DNA of 5,372 nucleotides. Source: Ruminococcaceae bacterium UBA1244 (GTDB lineage Bacteria > Bacillota > Clostridia > Oscillospirales > Acutalibacteraceae). This document shows, one piece after another, positions 1-5,372 of the stretch. The number at the start of each line of letters is the position of its first letter. Positions within the stretch are counted from its first letter, which is position 1. The position numbers and the translations under genes are program-made. The DNA lies in contig DBWG01000146.1 in assembly GCA_002308635.1 (NCBI GenBank), positions 22,662-28,033 on the forward strand. Direction: 5' to 3'. The notes below the pieces were generated by a model. That model saw only the letters and a list, made by a program, of their open reading frames with translations. It made no database searches and had not been told where the DNA came from.

Positions 1-240
1 TAAATGAGGAACCGTACTTGCATGTGACGGGGTCTGATCGACATTCAGATTGATATATGTTGTCCAATCATCATCACTATTTATCTTTCTCTGAAGCGTA
101 AAGCGCAGACGGTTGATAAAATCGGTCTCACGGAAATAGAGATTGTAGTCCCCTACCTCGATATTCTCATACTTTGTGTTGCCGTCCTTGTCCTTATATT
201 CAGCACCAAAGATCTTGTTCAGACGGAAGGTGAATTTTTT
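1..240 (-). other. N-terminal part of a further Cna_B-like unit (residues 1711-1790, cut by window edge)
   Basis: FTFRLNKIFG (1713-1722) has the form of a Cna_B first strand with Lys1719 and Phe1721 in place of Trp. LRFTLQRK (1755-1762) and DDWTTYINL (1767-1775) follow as further strands. A DKDGNT turn (1727-1732) sits between them. The rest of the domain, including the catalytic Glu and acceptor Asn, is beyond position 1. Confidence 0.55.
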
Positions 241-3200
241 AAGCTGGTTTTCAAGTCCCATGTTGACCATTCCGCCGACTACCTTCTTGCCGTCTGTCGG
301 TGTGTTTGCAATTTCACTTGAATCACTGGTGTTTATGATCCTGTAGACATATTCTCCGTTTGAACATTTCTGCGGGAGATTGATGATCTGCACCTGATAT
401 GAACCGTTCTCTGCAAATTCCTTCGGAACGGTAAATACACCGCTGTTATCGTATGTAATGGTATGCTTGCCGGTGGAAGCGTCAATAGCATCAGGCAAAT
501 TTTCTGTAACAGCAGTATATTCTCCGGAATTGCCTGTTCTGCGTCCGATAGTGAATGTGAACGGATGCGTATCGTCATCAGGAACATTTGTCTTTGTGAT
601 AAGCATACTGATCGTATTGGTTTTACTGTCATAGGCGGAAAGATAATCGACATATTCGGCGTGATATTCATAATTGTGACCTTCGCCGTCCTTAGCAGGA
701 AGACCGTTTATGATAACAGTAAACTTTTTTGCAGTCTGTCCGTCCGGCTCTGCAAATACCGCAGGAACAGAATACTGACCGCTGCTGTCTGCCGCAAACG
801 TATGCTCTGAAATATCAAATGCTTTAATATCCTCAGAGTCAAGCATATCCTTTGTCACATCAGTATAGGTAGTCATGACAAGTTTTATGCCGGAATCTGT
901 GTAAGTATAAGGACTTTCAGAACCTGATCTCGTGTAGAGGATATTTTCGCCTTCCTGCAAGGTATGAGCATAATATTCGCCGTACTTTACGGTATAGGTC
1001 TCATCGCCGCTCGGGAGTATCTTATCTTCTTTTATCTCATTGCCGTCTATGGTATATTTGGCTTTGTCTTTCAGACGGCGCTGGAGCTTGAATGTCAGAT
1101 TCTGACCTGAAACAGCGGCAGGATTCATTGTAAGAGTGCGGTCATATATCGGCACTATAACTGCGGATTCCTTTTCTTTTTTGGGTGAAAAGACATCTTT
1201 TCCGGAGTCGTCCTGTTCCTCTACGACAGAATAGGTATAGAGCAGACCGTCCTGACCGTAAATTTTCAGACCCTCGATAGTGACCTTCTTGTCCTCCTTA
1301 TATACCTTGATTATTACAGGAATTGTCTGCGAACCGTAAGTGTCAGGCATACAGAAGTCAAGTTCAGCCTGATAGTAGAGAACATCGCTGCTTTCAATAT
1401 CTACTCGATTGCCGTTTGCATTTACGCCGATAAAGCTATTTTCGCTTGTATAACTATTATCTGGTACTTTTATGCTGAGATATGCAGAGTAGTCACTGTG
1501 TCTATCATCAATAAGTATCTTCGGCACACCGCTGTTACTGTTGATATCTCCTGTGCTGACACCAAACAAGGTTTTTTCAAGAATGAACCTCGTCTTACGC
1601 TTGAGTGTAAAGGTGTAGTTGTTGACATCCCCGAATTCCTTGCCGTTGAGCGGGTTCTCGGTTTGAGAGTCATATTTTTCCCAGTTTTTGTCGATGGTGA
1701 TCGTACTCTTGAAGTATTCCTCGTGAGGTGAGTAGTCGTTTAATACATCGACACGCTTATAGATCGGGATGTTCGGATCAAGCGAAGTGTTGACAGCAAA
1801 AATGTCGTTGTTGTCGGCATCTTTTGTGACAAGCTGTCCATTGCCGTCATATATCTTAAAGCTGATCTGTTCAGGCGGGTCATCATGCGGAAGATTTTTG
1901 GTGATCGTTACCGTAACTCTGCCGTTGTCGTCCACGGTCTGTGTTATTGCCAGCAGGTCAATTCCCAGTGCCGGTTCGATCTCATTCACTGTGTAATTAC
2001 CGTTATTAACAAGGTTATCGACCTTTACAGAGATCGTGCCGCCTGATGTTTCGCTGATACCCTCTGCATCGCTTCTCGGTATTGTTATCTTACCGTCAGC
2101 ATCAGCCTTGAATTTATCATCGTCCGATTCTGTGATAGTACATACAAAGCCCATGCCCTGAAGCTGCATATCATCCGTCAGAATCATTTTGTCTGTTCCT
2201 GATGCATCGGGGTCATAGGTATATGTCCTGATGACCGGCGTAGAAATTTCCTTTGTAGACTGGTCAACATTGTATTCCTTGCGGAACGAAACCTTTCCCT
2301 GACCGTTGGCATCTATCAGATCCTCTGTTACATAGTAGAAGAATTCTTCGCCTGTCGGAGAATACTCATACAGGATATCCCTGTCAGTTGAACCAAATGT
2401 ATAGCTTACAGGGTCGCTGTTTGACGCACGGATAGTTTCCTCAAAGTTATTGTACTCCATGAGTTCATACTTATCCGTTTCTTTGTTCTGACCGACATAA
2501 CACTGGTGCAGAGTAAATTTGATGGTCGGGAACTTGGTCTGTGCAGCCATGTTTTTCCAGCTCTTTGTGACCTTGACCTGTACCCTGCTGCCGCCGTTGT
2601 AATCGTTGATGATAGTATCGTTGGCGATACGGTAGGTATAGCCGTTGATGGTTCTCTCCTTGAAGCTGTAATTTATGCGCGCACCGTTCTCGTCATACTT
2701 GTCGAGTACAGCCGTTCCTGTTCCGTCAAAGCCGGAAATAGTATCATCGAACTTCACATAGTCGGTACCTTCCTGATACTGTACATTTCCGCTGCCGTCT
2801 CTGGTAATCTCTCTCTTTTTTGAGAACTGATAGTCCACTTCACCGGGTTTCTGATCGGCTGAATACATGATCTGGAGAATGTTGACCAGTTCACCGAGAG
2901 CGTCCGTATAATACGGCCCCTTCAATGCCGGAACACACTCTTGTTCACCGTTAGCTCTTCGGAAAACCTTGAAGTAAATTTTTTCAGGCTGTCCCGACTC
3001 AGGCAAGGGTTTGGTGATAAGGAGCTTTACCAGACCGTCTTCAATTGTAACGACAGAATTCATCCGGTAGTCTTCGGATTCCGGATCGACCGGATCACCG
3101 TTTGCATCCACCTCTACCGCCTTATAATCAGTAAAGTTCACGCCGTTTTCCTGCAATGGCAGACCTTCTACTGCTGCAGTGACAACGTTGTCAGCAGCTT

Positions 3201-5370
3201 CGGCGGTCGGGACGGCTATAATTGCTGATGTGCCGACTGTTGCTTCACTGTTGTAGATATATGTCGGACAAGCACCCTCTATGATCGCATAACCGCCATG
3301 TTCAAAATCTCTTGTAGAACCGGCTGCGGCGTTTTTCGATACATCAGGCGTATATTCCGTTTTGTCTGCGGTATAATCTCCTCTCGAAGCGTGGCTCTTG
3401 ACGTTGGCATAGAGGAAAACGTCAGCGATAGGATAGTCCTGCGCTCCGAATTTCGGGTCAATGTTCTGCCAGAGCTTTTTTACGTCAATGGTAACTGTAC
3501 CGACAAGCTTGTTGGTGATAGTACCGTTATCATAGGCACGTCCGTTTTCTTCTGTTGCACCTTCGAGTCCGGGATAATAGTCATAATTTGTATGGACTGT
3601 GCCGCCTTCGATCTGATAGAAGTCAGGAGCATCACGCCACATATCGTCGATAAGCTCCCACTGGTCGTTGACGACCTCAAAGGTTTCAAAGTTATCCGTA
3701 CTGCGCTGAAGCTTGAAAGAAAGCCAGCGGGGTGTTCCTGTCGGGGTAACAGTCACTGTTATACGGCCGTATCTGTCAGGAGCGCTTTGAGTGGTGGTAA
3801 TATCCCTATTATCATAAAGACCTGCATATCTTCGTACAGCACGGTATGAGTAATGATTACCCTGAGCATCTTCCTTAGCAAGTCCGCTGATGGTAAGATG
3901 GAAATTTTCTGTTATCGCACTCTTGGATACGCCGATAGCACCGGCGTTTGAACGGTAGCTGACAGACGGAACTGCATTGCTCACCGCTGTGATGTAACTG
4001 GTATTGTACTCATATTCCGGCTCTGCTTCCGCCAACTTTTGCTGCAGGCGGAAGATAAAATCCTGACCGGCAAGTGCTGTTGCATTGGTAATGATAAGAT
4101 CAGCGATCTCAGCGTCATCACTGTGTTTCAGGATATCTATGGTCACTTTATAGCCCAGTGCAGCCGACTGTTCAGCCGTTAAGCCGGATTCGCCCATAAC
4201 ATTGCCGCTTATATCAGTGACACGGAAAACATAATCCTTGTTTTCGCCTTCATAGAAGTGGCCTGCGTCCACAACATCCTTGATCCTCAGCTTTACGCCA
4301 TTATTGCCTACGTTTTCACCGCTAACGGTAAACACGCTGTCGTTTGACTCAATAGTGTAGCTCGGAACAGAGTTCAGCTCATCCACTGCCGTCATGTGTA
4401 CGGAGTTGTTATAATAGGTCTCGTAGTCGTTCAGTTTAAGGCTTCCGGTCAGTTCCTTGACGTAATACTCATAGCGGTAGCCCTCTTCATCGTACTTGGG
4501 CAGATTGTCATAAGTAAATGACCAGTGGTTGTTAGAGTCAGTGGCGTATTTTCTCCACAGATAGTCCTTACCTACCTGTTTATCGCTGCTTACGCCGTGA
4601 GTCCTGTGCCGCCAGAGCTGGATATAAAGGTCTGTACGGGTAATGAGAGCGTTGGTATCATCAAGCCATATCTTGTTTACCGTACAGTCTCTTGTACCTC
4701 TGAAGCTGTTTGTGATAACAAGCGGCATGAGGTCGTCACTGTTGGACTTATCGTTGAGGACATAGTCCTCTGCTTCGATAGTGGCATAGAGATCGTCATT
4801 TCCAAGGGTACACTTGCCTTTTTTATCAAAGGGAATACCGTTGATGCCGACTTCACGGACAGTATAGGTGATGATCTGACCTGTCTGGGTGTATTTTGGG
4901 AGATTGGTGATGTAATAATCGTCTACACCGTCAATAAGATCAAGTGTGATATGCTCGCTGTACTGACCGTCAGGAAGCTTTACCTTTACGATATGAGGAT
5001 CTGAGCCGTCGTTATAATCCGCTTCGATCTCCAGCATTACAGTCTTCATCTCGGACAGTCTCGGACCTACATTCCAGTCAAAGTGGATACGATAGTTCAC
5101 GATACCGATACGGGTATTCTGGAAGGTAACATCAGAAAGCTGATGTGTATTTGAGTTGATGGTCGGTATCTCCTGTACTGCATAGTAACGGTCATAGCCG
5201 CCGTTTTTGCTGTAGTGAGCCTTATATATTCCGGAGAGCCACGGGTATTTTGTCGGTTCAACTGTCCGCTCGTTTTCTCCGCCCTCGTTGAGGATATAGG
5301 AATATCCGGCATCGGCCATGTCTACAACATTGAAATCTTCCGCATCCGCCGCAGGAATGGTATAAACTCC
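1..5370 (-). CDS. Internal part of a giant Cna_B-type repeat surface protein (both ends missing)
   Basis: The reverse complement is open for 1790 codons with no stop; position 5370 is the first base of the first full codon and the frame continues past both edges, so start and stop are outside the window. The translation is rich in Asp, Glu, Tyr, Thr and Asn, poor in Cys (eight) and has no hydrophobic membrane segment. Recurrent Cna_B hallmarks are seen: first strands VNKIW (231-235), VKKLW (630-634), VTKSW (934-938), IDKNW (1226-1230), and YxVxE-like strands ending at Glu67, 173, 306, 905, 1016, 1130 and 1384. In known proteins Cna_B domains form rigid stalks of Gram-positive adhesins and pilins, often stabilised by Lys-Asn or Lys-Asp isopeptide bonds. 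I infer an exported, wall-associated adhesin or stalk; no signal peptide, LPXTG motif, ligand-binding head or catalytic domain is visible. Coding status is near certain; the family call is good; the biological role is inferred. Confidence 0.93.
241..615 (-). other. Divergent beta-repeat module, shorter copy (residues 1586-1710)
   Basis: The start ISMLITKTNVP with FTFTIGRR (1587-1611) is another copy of the ITK-LP-FKxxR strand pair. It is followed by GVFTVPKEFAENG (1644-1656) and QIINLPQKCSNGEYVYRI (1660-1677). It is about 50 residues shorter than the module before it, mainly because the YTVKYGEYY stretch is missing. Cys1669 lies in the LP loop. It ends with MVNMGLENQ (1701-1709), which resembles the VTFQNT type of closing strand and directly precedes the next unit. 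Confidence 0.55.
538..618 (-). repeat. Copy 6 of the ITK-LP-FKxxR strand-pair repeat
   Basis: Residues 1585-1611: ISMLITK, a short turn with VPDDD, then FTFTIGRR. Six related copies are seen at residues 424-446, 537-556, 777-805, 1148-1175, 1403-1433 and here. They share a hydrophobic strand, usually with Thr, a Pro/Asp turn of varying length, and a strand starting with Phe and ending in a basic residue. Similarity is at protein level only. Confidence 0.5.
616..1134 (-). other. Divergent beta-repeat module (residues 1413-1585)
   Basis: It begins with LTFKLQRRL (1425-1433) and passes through YTVKYGEYYAH (1459-1469) to GQYSVPAVFAEPDG (1531-1544) and TVIINGLPAKDGEGHNYEY (1551-1569). The last two elements recur in the next module as GVFTVPKEFAENG (1644-1656) and QIINLPQKCSNGEYVY (1660-1675). 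The central part (1470-1525) resembles nothing I know. Together with residues 434-545 this is the best-defined copy of the non-canonical module type. Confidence 0.55.
1072..1164 (-). repeat. Copy 5 of the ITK-LP-FKxxR strand-pair repeat
   Basis: Residues 1403-1433: AVIVPIYD, LTMNPAAVSG, then LTFKLQRRL. The first strand lacks the ITK residues, so this copy is assigned mainly on the second strand, which is near-identical to LSFKLQR at 550-556. It also overlaps the end of the preceding Cna_B unit. Confidence 0.4.
1135..1710 (-). other. Cna_B repeat unit with a central insertion (residues 1221-1412)
   Basis: The first strand is STITIDKNW (1222-1230, Lys1228) and the second YTFTLKRK (1252-1259). 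The next clear Cna_B elements, VTIEGLKIYGQDG (1363-1375) and LYTYSVVEE (1377-1385, Glu1384), come about 100 residues later. The stretch 1260-1345 between them is Ser/Asn/Asp-rich with its own strand-like segments such as YLSIKVP (1296-1302) and looks inserted. The closing strand VIVPIYD (1404-1410) ends in Asp1410, a possible partner for Lys1228 in a Lys-Asp type bond. Confidence 0.6.
1711..2214 (-). other. Divergent beta-repeat module (residues 1053-1220)
   Basis: Motifs in order: FVCTITES (1075-1082), GKITIP (1093-1098, related to GxYxVP), ISVKVDNLVNNGNYTVNE (1113-1130, a shortened LP-G-YTVxE element), then VTVTITKNLP and ISFKIYD (1152-1175). The last pair is closely similar to residues 781-803 in both sequence and spacing. 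The remaining part (1176-1220) is polar and rich in Asp and Asn and may be a linker to the next Cna_B unit. Two short domains instead of one are also possible. Confidence 0.5.
1846..1929 (-). repeat. Copy 4 of the ITK-LP-FKxxR strand-pair repeat
   Basis: Residues 1148-1175: DNGRVTVTITKNLP, then PPEQISFKIYD. It pairs best with copy 3, sharing G-x-V, ITK, LP, a single Pro, Glu and the FK strand. Confidence 0.55.
2215..2595 (-). other. Cna_B repeat unit (residues 926-1052)
   Basis: The unit opens with VQVKVTKSWKN (930-940, Lys936, Trp938) and continues with IKFTLHQ (950-956) as second strand. VSYTF (988-992) and FFYYVTE (1010-1016, Glu1016) are the usual later strands, though the LPKYD element between them is replaced by YEYSPTGEE (1001-1009). 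The last strand is weak: PVIRTYTYD (1046-1053) has no Asn in the expected place, but Asp1053 could serve as it does in Lys-Asp type domains. Cys957 follows the second strand. Confidence 0.65.
2596..3498 (-). other. Long composite Cna_B-like unit with a large internal module (residues 625-925)
   Basis: The first strand VTIDVKKLW (626-634) with Lys632 and the second strand VFLYANV (651-657) start a Cna_B unit. A matching LDKYDENGARINYSFKE (889-905) and closing TIIN (919-922) come only about 270 residues later. In between lie IIAVP (716-720), VEGLPLQENG (734-743) and the strand pair VKLLITKPLP with IYFKVFRR (781-805), all signs of the divergent module type. Either a module is nested inside a Cna_B domain, or two units follow each other and one has lost its end strands. 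Cys701 and Cys812 lie in the internal part. Confidence 0.5.
2956..3042 (-). repeat. Copy 3 of the ITK-LP-FKxxR strand-pair repeat
   Basis: Residues 777-805: EDGLVKLLITKPLP, then GQPEKIYFKVFRR. Together with copy 4 this defines the clearest form of the repeat; the two lie about 370 residues apart. Confidence 0.55.
3499..3735 (-). other. Short beta-repeat module ending in a Cna_B-like ITN strand (residues 546-624)
   Basis: The segment starts with LSFKLQR (550-556), then has a Trp/Asp-rich stretch with Trp571 and Trp578 and a Tyr cluster around 596-599. It closes with GTITNKLVG (616-624); Asn620 occupies the acceptor position of Cna_B last strands, and the next unit starts immediately with VKKLW. 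The stretch between the strands (about 560-610) is not recognisable and could be a surface loop. Confidence 0.45.
3703..3762 (-). repeat. Copy 2 of the ITK-LP-FKxxR strand-pair repeat
   Basis: Residues 537-556: ITVTVTPTGTP then WLSFKLQR. The turn is shorter than in the other copies and TP replaces TK. Confidence 0.5.
3736..4071 (-). other. Divergent beta-repeat module (residues 434-545)
   Basis: The module begins with DFIFRLQQKL (437-446), a copy of the F(K/R)(L/I)QR strand found at several other places. Its core, ISGLAKEDAQGNHYSYRA (494-511), matches INGLPAKDGEGHNYEYHA at 1554-1571 with the same spacing of Gly, Leu, Asp, Gly, Tyr, Tyr and Ala. This links it to the module at residues 1413-1585, over 1000 residues away. 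It ends with the ITVTVTP strand (537-543). The alternative is a degenerate Cna_B domain whose first strand lacks Trp. Confidence 0.5.
4033..4101 (-). repeat. Copy 1 of the ITK-LP-FKxxR strand-pair repeat
   Basis: Residues 424-446: DLIITNATALAG then DFIFRLQQKL. ITN replaces ITK, so the first strand also resembles a Cna_B closing strand; the boundary between the two module types may fall here. Confidence 0.45.
4072..4380 (-). other. Divergent beta-repeat module (residues 331-433)
   Basis: No clear family match by eye. It has alternating hydrophobic residues typical of beta strands: VPSYTIES (335-342), VFTVSG (346-351), VKLRIKD (359-365) and YVFRVTD (380-386). A short Ala/Glu/Ser stretch GLTAEQSAALG (396-406) could form a turn or short helix before YKVTIDIL (407-414). 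The SVPSYTIESN start resembles AVPSVSYRSN at 466-475 in the next module, so the two are probably related copies. It ends in the strand LIITN (425-429). Confidence 0.45.
4381..4695 (-). other. Cna_B repeat unit, best match in the window (residues 226-330)
   Basis: This unit follows the Cna_B template most closely: VNKIWLDD (231-238) as first strand with Lys233, LYIQLWRH (248-255) as second strand, HWSFTYDNLPKYDEEG (282-297) and YEYYVKE (300-306) with Glu306. It abuts the previous unit directly after ITNSFRG. The closing strand is less canonical; Asn321 or Asn322 in YYNNS could be the acceptor, but the I-x-N pattern is not clear. A Lys-Asn isopeptide bond is therefore plausible and not shown. 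Confidence 0.8.
4696..5100 (-). other. Cna_B-like repeat unit without the first-strand lysine (residues 91-225)
   Basis: The first strand reads VNYRIHFDWN (91-100); the Trp is in the expected place but the residue two before it is Phe97 and not the usual Lys. The middle holds LEIEADY (113-119) and then ITNLPKY (154-160) followed by ITYTVRE (167-173), a clear Cna_B strand pair with Glu173. The unit ends at LVITN (217-221), with Asn221 in the isopeptide-acceptor position. The strands around LPKY and YTVRE are close to those of the next unit, which supports tandem duplication followed by divergence. The fold call is fairly sure; absence of the crosslink is inferred from the missing lysine. Confidence 0.7.
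5101..5370 (-). other. C-terminal part of a preceding beta-sandwich repeat (residues 1-90)
   Basis: The segment opens with GVYTIP, matching the GxYxVP motif found again at 1531-1536 and 1644-1649. It then runs through a Tyr-rich stretch to YAVQE (63-67), the usual Cna_B strand carrying the candidate catalytic Glu67. It closes with VTFQNT (81-86), where Asn85 sits in the place of the isopeptide-accepting Asn of Cna_B last strands. The first strand of this unit is upstream of the gene part seen here, so the matching lysine cannot be checked. Confidence 0.55.
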
Positions 5371-5372
5371 GC

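Noticed and set aside
333..671. Minus-strand open frame of 112 codons in another register
   Set aside because: It overlaps the giant frame on the same strand out of register, has a low-complexity Arg/Ser/Ile-rich product and no family features.
463..810. Plus-strand open frame of 115 codons
   Set aside because: Antisense shadow in the same register, opposite the GxYxVP and GLPAKDGEG motifs of the real frame; the same applies to the plus-strand frames at 1498-1731, 1769-1996, 2506-2823 and 2941-3228.
2494..2520. Possible thioester-domain cysteine in HQCYVGQ (residues 955-961)
   Set aside because: Thioester domains of Gram-positive adhesins also need a downstream TQxA(I/V)W-type block, which is absent, and the Cys follows a normal Cna_B second strand.
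3298..3849. Plus-strand open frame of 183 codons
   Set aside because: It is in exact antisense register with the minus-strand gene and exists because that gene avoids TTA, CTA and TCA codons. Its product is Ile/Val/Cys-rich with no recognisable motif, and the minus strand encodes clear Cna_B elements here.
4525..5004. Plus-strand open frame of 159 codons
   Set aside because: Same antisense register; it overlaps the best Cna_B evidence in the window (NLPKY, YTVRE and VNKIW strands on the minus strand).
1..5370. Sortase signal, signal peptide or membrane anchor
   Set aside because: No LPXTG-like motif followed by a hydrophobic stretch and basic tail, and no hydrophobic segment long enough to span a membrane; both ends of the protein are outside the window.
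1..5372. Mobile element, CRISPR array, RNA gene or intergenic regulatory site
   Set aside because: The coding frame covers the window end to end; I saw no terminal inverted repeats, regularly spaced direct repeats, tRNA-like or rRNA-like segments, and no non-coding stretch.

Overview
The whole window lies inside one very large protein-coding gene on the minus strand. Reading the reverse complement from position 5370 down to position 1, all 1790 codons are sense codons and the frame is open at both edges. Neither the start, the stop, a promoter nor a terminator is present. Residue numbers used here count from the first complete codon (residue 1 = 5368-5370; residue 1790 = 1-3). The window holds no intergenic space, RNA gene, mobile element or CRISPR array that I can support. 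Open frames on the plus strand and in the other minus frames look like shadows of this gene.

The protein reads as a secreted Gram-positive cell-surface protein built almost wholly of beta-sandwich repeats of the Cna protein B-type (Cna_B, prealbumin-like) class. The main signs are recurring first strands of the form (V/I)xKxW, strands of the form NLPKYDxxG followed by YxVxE, and closing strands such as ITN. Between these are more divergent modules that share a strand pair of the form ITK-LP-...-F(K/R)(L/I)xR, then GxYxVP and GLPxxDxxGxxYxY motifs.

Order of the protein (right to left in the window): end of a preceding repeat (residues 1-90); Cna_B-like unit lacking the usual lysine (91-225); clear Cna_B unit (226-330); divergent modules (331-433, 434-545, 546-624); a long composite unit (625-925); Cna_B unit (926-1052); divergent module (1053-1220); Cna_B unit with a central insertion (1221-1412); two related modules (1413-1585, 1586-1710); beginning of a further unit (1711-1790). 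Signal peptide and wall anchor, if present, lie outside the window.

Host: moderate GC (mid-40s percent by eye), use of ATA, AGA and GGA codons, near absence of TTA and CTA, and the Cna_B architecture suggest an anaerobic Firmicute, perhaps a gut or rumen Clostridia member such as Ruminococcus. This is an inference and not a firm assignment. The likely role is a long surface stalk or adhesin. I see no evidence of a multi-gene system here; the interest lies in the size and the divergent repeat architecture.
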